Below are positions 1 through 6,149 of a stretch of DNA of 6,673 bases, in pieces; the first letter of the stretch is position 1, and each line of letters starts with the position of its first letter. Where the stretch lies: positions 1 through 6,673 of the forward strand of contig JALHHX010000123.1 in NCBI GenBank assembly GCA_022837245.1. The letters run 5' to 3'. This stretch comes from Lentisphaerota bacterium. GTDB taxonomy: Bacteria > Verrucomicrobiota > Kiritimatiellia > RFP12 > UBA3636. A program made the translations under genes and the position numbers. The notes beneath the pieces were generated by a model. The model did not search any database and was not told the origin of the DNA. It saw only the letters and a list, made by a program, of their open reading frames with translations.

Positions 1-1
1 T

Positions 2-71
2 CCCCGGAATCCGAGAAATGGCGCGACGCGCCAAGGCGGCGGCAGCCGCCGGTTTCGAGGATTCCGAGGGG
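2..71. repeat. Nested inverted repeats able to form a branched stem-loop
   Basis: Outer arms GGAATCC (6-12) and GGATTCC (59-65) pair perfectly and extend to CCCC (2-5) with GGGG (68-71) across a two-base bulge. Inside, GAAA (15-18) pairs with TTTC (53-56). Within these are two further hairpins: TGGCGCG-A-CGCGCCA (19-33) and GGCGGC-GGCA-GCCGCC (35-50). TTTT follows at 72-75. The whole folds as a three-way junction. It may be an extragenic repeat element or a terminator-like structure. The inner hairpins could also be a by-product of GC-rich alanine codons if the stretch is coding. Confidence 0.45.
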
Positions 72-101
72 TTTTGCAAGAGCCTCAGTGGGCTTATTTA
101 A
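3..101 (+). CDS. Possible 3' end of an unrecognised gene (5' end outside window)
   Basis: An open frame enters from the left edge and ends at TAA (99-101), giving about 32 residues with an alanine-rich stretch (RRAKAAAAAGFEDSEG) and ending in KSLSGLI. I do not recognise the family. The frame is open to the edge and its composition looks plausible for a soluble protein tail, but 32 codons is too little to prove coding. The same bases are highly self-complementary, so this could instead be a structured extragenic element. If it is a gene, it converges with the minus-strand RCC1-repeat gene, whose stop lies about 115 bases away. Confidence 0.3.
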   Translation, partial: PGIREMARRAKAAAAAGFEDSEGFCKSLSGLI

Positions 102-216
102 CCACAACGGTATAGGAACACTCGACCTAGCTCATGGGAAAACACTGTACCCAAAACCAAATTAAAAATCAACCTAAATACAAGAACTTTAGTTCAACGC
201 CGGTTCACGCCAGAGC
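102..216. other. AT-rich spacer downstream of the RCC1-repeat gene
   Basis: These 115 bases are clearly richer in A and T than the flanking DNA. I see no gene. Reading on the minus strand, after the RCC1-gene stop there is only a 4-bp hairpin (GAAC-TAAA-GTTC, about 184-195) followed by T-rich DNA. That is too weak to call a terminator with any assurance. Confidence 0.4.
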
Positions 217-2844
217 CTACGGCAGCGAGACGCTGACACGGAAGAAGCGGGTGGCGGAGTCAGTGGGCGTGGCCCAGCTGGACGAAAGATCTGGTTTGCC
301 CCAGATGGTGTAGACACGAGCGGCGCCCAGGTCGGGCGTCCAGCCGACCACCGGGGAGCCATCCACCATTTCAATGGAGCATCTAAACACCGAAGCTGGA
401 TCGGTTGGATCCGTGCCGGCCACGTAGTCGTGCCAAACCGGGAGTGGACTGCCATCAGAGCCGGTTTTGCCGGTCGTATGTAATGCAGCCGCCTCGTAAT
501 CGCCGCCGGCGGCGGCCAGAATGGCGGGATAGGCATCAAGCCAGGAGTACGGAACCGAGACGGGCGTGGTTATCGTGTGCGTGGCGAGGGCGGCCGGAAC
601 CACCGCAAGGCTGTGGTAGCCTCCACCTGACATTGAGGCGACGCCTGAAAGGCTCGGCGGTACGGCGCATTGGCCATCCGCGTTGTCGCCCCAGGCCACG
701 ACGGTGCCGCCGGACTTCAGAGCCAGGTTGTGGCCCCCCCCGCATGTAATATCCACAACACCAGACAGCCCTGCTGGTGTATCACACTGGCCGAAAAAGT
801 TGTCCCCCCAGGCTGCGACAGTGCCGTCGGCCTTAAGCGCAAGACTGTGCCACCACCCCACGTCGAGTTCCACGATTGCGGGAAGACCGGCGGGGACATC
901 GCATTGGCCGAATTCGTTATCCCCCCAAACCACGACAGAGCCGTCGGCCTTAAGCGCCAGACTATGCCATCCTCCCGCCGCAATGGCGACCACATGGGCA
1001 AGTCCGAGGGGGACTCGACTCTGCAGCGCCCCGTTATCGCCCCATGCCACGACTGTTCCATCCGCCTTAAGCGCGAGACTGTGCATCGACCCCGCTGAGA
1101 CTGCCACGACATTTGAGAGCCCCGCCGGCACGTCGCACTGGCCATACGCGTTAAATCCTCCCCATGCGACGACGGCGCCATCCTTTTTAAGCGCGAGATT
1201 GTGGTAATCCCCAGTCGAAACTGCCACGACATTTGAAAGCCCGGCAGGGACGTTGCACTGGCCTTGCGAGTTGTCGCCCCAAGCGGCGAGGGTGCCGTTG
1301 GTCATGAGCGCGATGCTGTGTTTGTCCCCTGACGAAACGGCGATGACATTGGAGACCCATGCCGGAGCCGTACTCTGGCCATAATAGTTACCACCCCACC
1401 CGGTGACGGGCCCGGGCTGCACCGGAGCCAGTTCGAGAAGGCGGCTGGAGACCGTTCCGTAATCGTTTGAGACGACGAGCTGGCACATCCCTGTGAACTC
1501 GGGCGTCAAGGCTGGCAGCGCCCATTCGGGCGTTGTCGACGCATGCGCCTGGTGCCCGTCGATGTACCAAAGATATGTCAATGGCTCCTCGCCCAGCGCG
1601 TTGGCCGTCAGCGTCAGGGGCTCGCCGGCGAGCGGTATTCCGGAATAGCGCCATGGCTTGACTGCCACAAACCCGTGGGATACCGCCACCGTCGCCACCT
1701 GGCTTGTCACAACGCCCAGCGCGTTGGAGGCGGCAAGGTAATAGCTTCCCGCATCGGCGAGGCGGGCAGGCGACTTGCTCCACACCGTCCCGCTGCCGAC
1801 AGGATTCGCCGCACCCTGTTTGAACCAAGTCGAGGTGCTGGGCGTCAAGCTGAAAACGTCTGCGGATAATTCCGCGTTTTGACCCGAAACCACGGAGACC
1901 GATTTCGGTTGAGTTGCTATCAACGGTTCCTTGGGCTCGGCAAGCACAAGGCTGTGCATTCCCGCCCCGACGGCAATCCCGTGCGAGAATCCCACCGGAA
2001 CATCAATCTGACCATCGATGTTGTAGCCCCAGGCGACGAGAGTGCCGTCGGACTTCAGTGCCAGGTTGTGCGCATTTCCAGCCGAGATGGCGGCGACATC
2101 CACGAGTCCATCCGGGACTATTGACTGGGAATAGAGGTCCGCCCCCCAAGCGGCCACGGTGCCGTCGGCCTTCAACGCCAGGCTGTGGGTTCCACCGGCC
2201 GAGATGGCAACCACATCACCGAGCCCAGCCGGAATGTCGCACTGGCCGTTCCCATTTTCGCCCCAGGCGGCGACAGTGCCGTCGGATTTCAGCGCGAGGC
2301 TGTGGAGATTCCCCCCTGAAACCGCGATCACGTTCGTAAGCCCAGCCGGGAGGTCGCACTGGCCGTTCCCATTATCGCCCCAAGCGGCAACGGTGCCGTC
2401 GGACTTCAGCGCGAGACTGTGGTTTCCCCCTGCCGCCGCGGCCAAGACATTTGAGAGGCCGGCCGGAATGTTGCACTGGCCGTTGGCATTACCACCCCAT
2501 GCGACGACGGTGCCATCGGTCTTTACCGCAAGACTGTGCAGGTTGCCCCCCGCGACGACTACGACGTTCGAGAGACCGGCCGGGACGTCGCGCTGACCGT
2601 GAAAGTTGGCACCCCAGGCGGCGATGGTGCCGTCTGACAGCAATGCGAGGCTGTGCTTCTCACCTGCCGCGACATCCACGACATTGGAGAGCCCGGCAGG
2701 AACGTCGGTCTGGCCATTATCGTTGAGACCCCATGCGGCGACAAGCCCGGACTGGACGGCGGCATTCGCGGCACCCCAGCCCAACAATACAAACAACGCC
2801 ACCAACGTGGCACGATAAAATCCCCTGTTCGGTTTTCCCTTCAT
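217..2844 (-). CDS. Exported RCC1-repeat (double beta-propeller) protein with Ig-like domains
   Basis: Predicted 875-residue exported protein. Residues 1-28 form a signal peptide: basic start (MKGKPNR), hydrophobic core, cleavage near ANA/AVQ. Seven RCC1-like units occupy about 33-301. Two Ig-like domains follow (about 308-391, with D-x-G-x-Y and SNALG, and about 392-478). A second set of seven units spans 479-749, and a C-terminal module (750-875) contains VWHDYVAGTDPTDPASVF and ends RFFRVSVSLP. Units match the RCC1 signature, for example ISAGGTHSLAL. Typical RCC1 folds are seven-bladed propellers that bind other proteins; eukaryotic RCC1 is a Ran exchange factor, but that role should not be transferred here. 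The frame is open to a GTG at 2880. I chose ATG 2844 (or 2847) because GGAG lies just upstream and the signal peptide then starts normally. A sigma-54-type promoter lies upstream. A cell-surface binding or structural role is inferred; the ligand is unknown. Confidence 0.9.
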   Translation of the reverse strand: MKGKPNRGFYRATLVALFVLLGWGAANAAVQSGLVAAWGLNDNGQTDVPAGLSNVVDVAAGEKHSLALLSDGTIAAWGANFHGQRDVPAGLSNVVVVAGGNLHSLAVKTDGTVVAWGGNANGQCNIPAGLSNVLAAAAGGNHSLALKSDGTVAAWGDNGNGQCDLPAGLTNVIAVSGGNLHSLALKSDGTVAAWGENGNGQCDIPAGLGDVVAISAGGTHSLALKADGTVAAWGADLYSQSIVPDGLVDVAAISAGNAHNLALKSDGTLVAWGYNIDGQIDVPVGFSHGIAVGAGMHSLVLAEPKEPLIATQPKSVSVVSGQNAELSADVFSLTPSTSTWFKQGAANPVGSGTVWSKSPARLADAGSYYLAASNALGVVTSQVATVAVSHGFVAVKPWRYSGIPLAGEPLTLTANALGEEPLTYLWYIDGHQAHASTTPEWALPALTPEFTGMCQLVVSNDYGTVSSRLLELAPVQPGPVTGWGGNYYGQSTAPAWVSNVIAVSSGDKHSIALMTNGTLAAWGDNSQGQCNVPAGLSNVVAVSTGDYHNLALKKDGAVVAWGGFNAYGQCDVPAGLSNVVAVSAGSMHSLALKADGTVVAWGDNGALQSRVPLGLAHVVAIAAGGWHSLALKADGSVVVWGDNEFGQCDVPAGLPAIVELDVGWWHSLALKADGTVAAWGDNFFGQCDTPAGLSGVVDITCGGGHNLALKSGGTVVAWGDNADGQCAVPPSLSGVASMSGGGYHSLAVVPAALATHTITTPVSVPYSWLDAYPAILAAAGGDYEAAALHTTGKTGSDGSPLPVWHDYVAGTDPTDPASVFRCSIEMVDGSPVVGWTPDLGAARVYTIWGKPDLSSSWATPTDSATRFFRVSVSLP
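598..1410 (-). repeat. Seven RCC1-like tandem units (block 2)
   Basis: This second run has the same architecture: a lone PVTGWG strand, six complete units, and a seventh ending after HSLAVV. Unit 3 has one extra residue (WGGFNAYGQ), making it 40 residues. Several units share long identical cores (DVPAGLSNVVAVS and HSLALKADGTV), which points to origin by duplication together with block 1. Confidence 0.9.
1942..2748 (-). repeat. Seven RCC1-like 117-bp tandem units (block 1)
   Basis: Units of 39 residues (117 bp) share the pattern DN-x-x-GQC-x-(V/I)PAGL-x-NV-x-A-(V/I)-x-GG-x-HSLALK-x-DGTVAAWG. Six are full length. The seventh stops after HSLVL and lacks its final DGTVAAWG strand. That strand is supplied by the lone SGLVAAWG before unit 1, as expected for ring closure of a seven-bladed propeller. 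Confidence 0.9.
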
Positions 2845-2851
2845 CATCCAA

Positions 2852-2855
2852 CTCC
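2852..2855 (-). promoter_or_regulatory. Shine-Dalgarno GGAG for the RCC1-repeat gene
   Basis: GGAG on the minus strand lies 7 bases before ATG 2844 and 4 bases before ATG 2847. This favours these starts over the upstream in-frame GTG (2880) and ATG (2871), which lack a clear ribosome-binding site and would put WIKQWSW before the basic start of the signal peptide. Confidence 0.5.
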
Positions 2856-2922
2856 ATTGCTTAATCCACATCAAACCCACAACTGGCCGGAGGAAACATT
2901 CCCTTCCCCCACTTGCTAATCA

Positions 2923-2938
2923 AGCAAGAAACGTACCA
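2923..2938 (-). promoter_or_regulatory. Sigma-54-type (-24/-12) promoter for the RCC1-repeat gene
   Basis: On the minus strand the sequence is TGGTACG-TTTC-TTGCT. The sigma-54 consensus is TGGCACG-N4-TTGCW, so it differs at one defined position (T for C). The near-invariant GG (2937-2936) and GC (2925-2924) have the required spacing. Transcription would begin near 2912, leaving a leader of about 67 bases before ATG 2844. The CTTGC/GCAAG inverted repeat (2912-2928) overlaps the -12 element. Confidence 0.6.
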
Positions 2939-3142
2939 CGGAGCGGAGGCCTATCTTGGCACGGTCACCACCCCGCCACACACGATTATTGCAATCCTGT
3001 GGCGATGCATGACGTGGCACGCGCCGGCTGGGCTGGAAGCCTACGGCGTGGTGTTTAAGCGGGTTCGCATATCAGGGTTCCGCACCTCCCTTGGGGCTAA
3101 CCGATTACCTCCCGCCTGCCGCTTTTTATTGAATTTGCGGTC

Positions 3143-3162
3143 AAGCCATTCGCAAACGGCTT
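3143..3162. promoter_or_regulatory. Inverted repeat AAGCC-N10-GGCTT, candidate activator site
   Basis: Dyad centred about 97 bases before the predicted rightward start near 3250, within the usual range for sigma-54 enhancer-binding proteins. A related dyad lies at 3200-3220. The binding factor is unknown, and a five-base half-site can arise by chance. Confidence 0.3.
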
Positions 3163-3199
3163 TCTGGTCATCATGCCCCGCCCGGCGGACCTGCGAAAG

Positions 3200-3220
3200 A
3201 AGCCAAATCTTGCTTGGCTT
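3200..3220. promoter_or_regulatory. Inverted repeat AAGCCAA-N7-TTGGCTT beside the -24 box
   Basis: A perfect 7-bp dyad ends three bases before the -24 element TGGCATG. It shares AAGCC/GGCTT half-sites, and the GGCTTT-TCTGG that follows, with the dyad at 3143-3162. Its promoter-proximal position could suit a repressor or a second activator site. Confidence 0.4.
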
Positions 3221-3223
3221 TTC

Positions 3224-3239
3224 TGGCATGAAAATTGCT
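3224..3239 (+). promoter_or_regulatory. Sigma-54-type (-24/-12) promoter for the pilin-like operon
   Basis: TGGCATG-AAAA-TTGCT matches the sigma-54 consensus TGGCACG-N4-TTGCW with one change (T for C at position 6). GG (3225-3226) and GC (3237-3238) are correctly spaced. Predicted start near 3250, giving a leader of about 61 bases to ATG 3311. Pilin genes in several bacteria are known sigma-54 targets, which supports the call. Confidence 0.7.
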
Positions 3240-3310
3240 CAATCTTAGCATGAGTGTTTGTGCAGGGAATACCCCGCCCCGCCCCCTCCTATTTACTGAA
3301 TCCACCCTTT

Positions 3311-3775
3311 ATGAACGACGCGGCTGATTGCAAAAACAATGGAAGGACCGGCTTCACCTTGACTGAGGTGATGGTCGCGTCAGCGCTTGTCGTCGTTCTC
3401 GCATTGATGTTCTTCGAGAGCACTCTTTTCTTGAACCGGATGTCGTACGATGTTAAGACGCGTCTTGCGGCTGACGCCATAGCGTATGACGAGGTGTGGG
3501 ATTTGTACAACGCCAGGCTGAGCTGGTTTGAAGACGGCAGATACAGGAACCTTGTGGAGCTTTACTCATTGCCTGAGGGTGTGACAGATGTCTGGGGAGG
3601 GCGCCACGGGGAGGTTTTGTTGAACAGGAGGGTGACGCCGCAGCCGGGCACGGGCTTCACCACCAACTGGGTGATAGACGTGAAGATCACGTGGCCGGAA
3701 TTGAGCGGGAGCCGGGTGTCCACGCTCGATTACACGGTCAACAGGATGCGGACGCAGAGGAAGGCTTTCCGTTGA
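3311..3775 (+). CDS. Type IV pilin-like (pseudopilin) protein 1
   Basis: 154-residue protein with a class III (prepilin) signal. A polar 14-residue leader ends at Gly14, followed by FTLTEVMVASA with Glu at +5 and a hydrophobic helix (about residues 15-35). Such proteins are cleaved and N-methylated by a prepilin peptidase and assemble through the helix into a pilus or type II secretion pseudopilus. The remainder is a small globular domain with no motif I can name; it resembles minor pseudopilins of the GspH/I/J kind only in general layout. ATG 3311 was preferred to GTG 3254, which would fall at the predicted transcript start and add a long leader. No Shine-Dalgarno precedes ATG 3311, unlike the next two genes. 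It is first of four co-oriented genes. Confidence 0.8.
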   Translation: MNDAADCKNNGRTGFTLTEVMVASALVVVLALMFFESTLFLNRMSYDVKTRLAADAIAYDEVWDLYNARLSWFEDGRYRNLVELYSLPEGVTDVWGGRHGEVLLNRRVTPQPGTGFTTNWVIDVKITWPELSGSRVSTLDYTVNRMRTQRKAFR

Positions 3776-3786
3776 AGCCGGGGGTC

Positions 3787-3803
3787 GCGCGCGGGTGGCG
3801 CGC
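3787..3803 (+). repeat. GC hairpin directly before a ribosome-binding site
   Basis: GCGCGC-GGGTG-GCGCGC forms a 6-bp all-GC stem with a 5-base loop. It ends one base before AGGAGG (3804-3809), in the spacer between the two pilin-like genes. It has no T-run, so it is not a typical terminator. It could affect translation of the second gene or protect an mRNA end. Confidence 0.5.
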
Positions 3804-3809
3804 AGGAGG
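3804..3809 (+). promoter_or_regulatory. Shine-Dalgarno AGGAGG for pilin-like protein 2
   Basis: A full AGGAGG lies 5 bases before ATG 3815 and 11 before ATG 3821. It is too close to the TTG at 3812, which decides the start for ATG 3815. Confidence 0.75.
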
Positions 3810-3814
3810 ATTTG

Positions 3815-4354
3815 ATGCGCATGGGAAAAGATAAAAACGGAACGCGAAGCGGTTTCACCTTGACGGAGGTGCTGGTGGCCTCGGCCATCGGCATTGCCAC
3901 GCTGGGGGTGGTTCTTTCGCTTTTCCTGGCCTCGCAGCGCGTTCTGGAGAACGCGATGGCGCAGATCCAGATGTCGTACGAAATGCGGATGCTCCGGGAT
4001 AAACTGCTCTTTCGCATAAACGAGCACGGCGGTCTCATGAGTGCGAAGCACGATGACTTCAGCATCCAGGTTGTATCAAACGGATGGGGCAACGCCATGA
4101 CTTACACGCCGTTCACGCCCGGGGGGGCTGCGGCGGAGAATTCGGTCACGATCCTTGGGGGCGAACTAAAAGCCACCGAGGAGTTAGGGACGGGCTGGCT
4201 TTCCGGCGGGCAGATTGTTTTCGGGGACGGCGCGGTGCCGTTCGCGCTGGTTGGCAACGGGGTGATCGGCATTGACGCGGTCATGGAGTTGCGCGTGGGC
4301 GGCAGGACGTACAGCCAGAAGCAGCCGATCAAGGCACAGATAATGTCCCAGTAA
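3815..4354 (+). CDS. Type IV pilin-like (pseudopilin) protein 2
   Basis: 179-residue protein with the prepilin layout. A basic 13-residue leader (MRMGKDKNGTRSG) precedes FTLTEVLVASA with Glu at +5, then a hydrophobic helix to about residue 38. An amphipathic stretch (MAQIQMSYEMRMLRDKL) follows, then a beta-rich C-terminal domain. It is the paralogue of the preceding gene: the first 12 residues around the cleavage site are nearly identical, with similar codons, and both contain MSY-D/E further on. General layout is like GspJ-type minor pseudopilins, but no subfamily can be assigned. It would act in the inner membrane and periplasm as a pilus or pseudopilus subunit. It follows gene 1 by 39 bases and precedes the PilX-like gene by 34. 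Confidence 0.8.
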   Translation: MRMGKDKNGTRSGFTLTEVLVASAIGIATLGVVLSLFLASQRVLENAMAQIQMSYEMRMLRDKLLFRINEHGGLMSAKHDDFSIQVVSNGWGNAMTYTPFTPGGAAAENSVTILGGELKATEELGTGWLSGGQIVFGDGAVPFALVGNGVIGIDAVMELRVGGRTYSQKQPIKAQIMSQ

Positions 4355-4375
4355 AAGGCAACCCATGGCGTAAGA

Positions 4376-4382
4376 AGAGGAG
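4376..4382 (+). promoter_or_regulatory. Shine-Dalgarno AGAGGAG for the PilX-like gene
   Basis: AGAGGAG lies 6 bases before ATG 4389. It supports that start and separate translation initiation within the operon. Confidence 0.7.
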
Positions 4383-4388
4383 TCAAAC

Positions 4389-6149
4389 ATGAAAAAAAAC
4401 AACACAAGTCGAAGCGGCATGGTGCTCTCCGTTGTGATGATAGCCACAATAGTGCTGGCGCTATTGGTCAGCGGTGTGCTTTCGTATTCGATTTTCGCGA
4501 TGCGCAGCACTTCTTCCTTTCTGGCCGATTCTGATTGCCGTCTCGCCGCGCAAAGCGCGCTTGAAACCATAAAGAACGGTATGTTCCAGGCGGTAAGCAA
4601 GTACAACAAGGACTATCCCGAGGAGATCCCGGAGCTTACGTGGTTCAAGACCTCGTCCGGCGAGACGAGCGTCGGGCCGGCCGGTTATGTCTACGGTTTT
4701 CCGGAGAACGTGGTCATAAACGGTTTCGAGGTGAACGTGAGGCGGGCCGGAAATATAAAACTGCTCCCGGAAACCGGACGCAAGAAGCTGGCGCGCGTCG
4801 TGCTTCGTTCCACGGCCACGGGCAAATCAAACCGCGGCCAGGACGTGAGCAAAATCGTCGAGGAAACCGTCGATTTCAAGTTGCAGAACAACAGCATCTT
4901 CAGTTTCGCGTATTTCGCCGCGAACTCAGGGCGCTTCAGCGGCAAGAAAATATACATAAACGGGGACGCCGGCACCAACGGGGACTTCACCTTGGGCGAC
5001 ACCGTCACAGTAAACGGCGATATACGCGCCGCGCTCCTCGCATGGATCGAGGGCGGCGGGACGGTGCCCAACTATTGGTCGATCGAAGAATACTGGAAAA
5101 GCGCCCCCATCAGGGCCCGGCCGACAGATCCGCCCAACCCGGACTTGCCGCCTGGTGAAGAATTCGGCTACGACGGCACGGCGGAGCTGGCCTCAGGCCA
5201 GGAACTGTTGTCGATGCCCTATATGGGGGATCTCTCCTACTACAAGGCGCTGGCAAGGGATACCGGCGGAACGATTTCGCAAGGAGGCAAAACCCTCATC
5301 AACGGAACGTTTTCAGGCGTGGGGCCATCCGGCGACACCAGCGCCACCGCGCCGGACAGGGGTTCCATTTATCTCGATGGCTCCAAGACCCCTATCGTGC
5401 TCAACGGCTTGGTCGTGGTCGAGGGGGACTTGGTTATTTCCGGAAAAGTCACTGGACAGGGCGTCATTTACGCAGGCCGCAATATACATATAATCGCCGA
5501 CCTCACGTACGTGAACCCACCTGGCTGGCCGAAGCCCGACGCCGACCCGTTAAACACGGCGACTGTCAACTCAGGCAAGGACATGCTCGGCCTGCTTGCA
5601 ATGGGAAACGTGGTTCTTGGCAACTACCAGAGCCCTGCAAGCATCTGGGGTAGTATCATGACGGATATAAAAAACAAGCCCCCTGTCGAAAGCACCCCGG
5701 GCGACACCATCGGCTACAACACCAACTTCACGGGCGACTACACCGCCTACGATGGACTCCAGAAGGTGGACCACGTCGAGACGGTGGTGGACAAAAGAAC
5801 CAGAACCAAAAAGATCGTCGCCGTCCCAAGAGCTTCCAAATTCTACGAAAGCCTGATAGACGACAAAATAATACAAACAGGACAGTCCACGATAAACACC
5901 GTTGATGCCGTGATGTACGGCAACCATGCAATCCTGGGCTCCGTCGGCAACAGCCGCCTCAACGGATCCATACTGTGCAGGGATGAAGCCATTTGGAACT
6001 CGGCGGGACTGGTTGTGAACTGGGACGAGAGGCTGGACTACGACCTCCCCGGGGCGTTGGCAAGCATGGAGTTCATGATGTCAATCTTTCCCCCGGAGGT
6101 GGCAAGACCGGAAGTCATAGGCTGGCGGGAGTTGATGGCATACCAGTGA
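4389..6149 (+). CDS. PilX/GspK-like pilus assembly protein with beta-helix-like repeats
   Basis: 586-residue protein. A short basic leader (MKKNNTSRSG) is followed by a hydrophobic helix (about 11-33) and an LAAQSALETIKNGM segment, as in PilX/GspK minor pilins, which are thought to sit at the tip of a pilus or pseudopilus. The position equivalent to Glu+5 is Val, so the usual Glu is missing. From about 184 there are repeated short strand-turn units rich in ING and GD: IYINGDAGTNGDF, TVTVNGDI, IVLNGLVVVEGDLVISGKV, then GQGVIYAGRNIHIIADLTY. Further units include DMLGLLAMGNVVLGN (about 399-412) and VMYGNHAILGSV with RLNGSILC (about 508-530). These suggest a right-handed beta-helix, somewhat like bactofilins. 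The C-terminus ends with PEVIGWRELMAYQ. Third gene of the operon; its stop overlaps the next start. Family placement is from layout only. Confidence 0.75.
   Translation: MKKNNTSRSGMVLSVVMIATIVLALLVSGVLSYSIFAMRSTSSFLADSDCRLAAQSALETIKNGMFQAVSKYNKDYPEEIPELTWFKTSSGETSVGPAGYVYGFPENVVINGFEVNVRRAGNIKLLPETGRKKLARVVLRSTATGKSNRGQDVSKIVEETVDFKLQNNSIFSFAYFAANSGRFSGKKIYINGDAGTNGDFTLGDTVTVNGDIRAALLAWIEGGGTVPNYWSIEEYWKSAPIRARPTDPPNPDLPPGEEFGYDGTAELASGQELLSMPYMGDLSYYKALARDTGGTISQGGKTLINGTFSGVGPSGDTSATAPDRGSIYLDGSKTPIVLNGLVVVEGDLVISGKVTGQGVIYAGRNIHIIADLTYVNPPGWPKPDADPLNTATVNSGKDMLGLLAMGNVVLGNYQSPASIWGSIMTDIKNKPPVESTPGDTIGYNTNFTGDYTAYDGLQKVDHVETVVDKRTRTKKIVAVPRASKFYESLIDDKIIQTGQSTINTVDAVMYGNHAILGSVGNSRLNGSILCRDEAIWNSAGLVVNWDERLDYDLPGALASMEFMMSIFPPEVARPEVIGWRELMAYQ

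Larger units (their letters stand above)
2845..3310. other. Long divergent intergenic regulatory region
   Basis: About 466 bases separate the two divergent starts. I find no convincing gene here. The region holds two oppositely oriented sigma-54-type promoters (2923-2938 minus, 3224-3239 plus), paired AAGCC/GGCTT inverted repeats (3143-3162 and 3200-3220), and a GGCT-GGA-AGCC inverted repeat (3031-3041). It also has an 8-bp palindrome ATTGCAAT (2988-2995) and a direct repeat of GGGTTCGCA (3061-3069) with GGGTTCCGCA (3075-3084). The length and density of symmetric elements suit a shared control region. Confidence 0.6.

Noticed and set aside
598..2748. Regular repeats considered as a CRISPR array or satellite
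   Set aside because: Units are 117 bp, diverge throughout without a repeat/spacer pattern, and keep one open frame matching the RCC1 signature.
405..2818. Many open frames opposite the RCC1-repeat gene, several with periodic peptides
   Set aside because: They are antisense shadows of the 117-bp repeats; the periodicity comes from the real gene. They lack signal sequences, ribosome-binding sites or recognisable motifs.
2845..2880. Upstream in-frame starts GTG 2880 and ATG 2871 for the RCC1-repeat gene
   Set aside because: No clear ribosome-binding site precedes them, and they would put a tryptophan-rich extension before the normal signal peptide.
2956..3021. Two perfect sigma-54 -24 halves, TTGGCACG (2956-2963) and TGGCACG (3015-3021)
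   Set aside because: Neither has the GC of a -12 element at the required spacing, so they are not called as promoters.
3041..3229. 62-residue minus-strand open frame with a charged peptide (contains QKAVCEWLDRKF)
   Set aside because: The composition is protein-like, but it covers both AAGCC/GGCTT dyads and its ATG lies in the -24 box of the rightward promoter. It has no good ribosome-binding site. A decayed gene fragment is not excluded.
2913..3248. 111-residue plus-strand open frame in the divergent intergenic region
   Set aside because: Its start overlaps the leftward promoter and its end overlaps the rightward one. The peptide has no recognisable domain and no clear ribosome-binding site.
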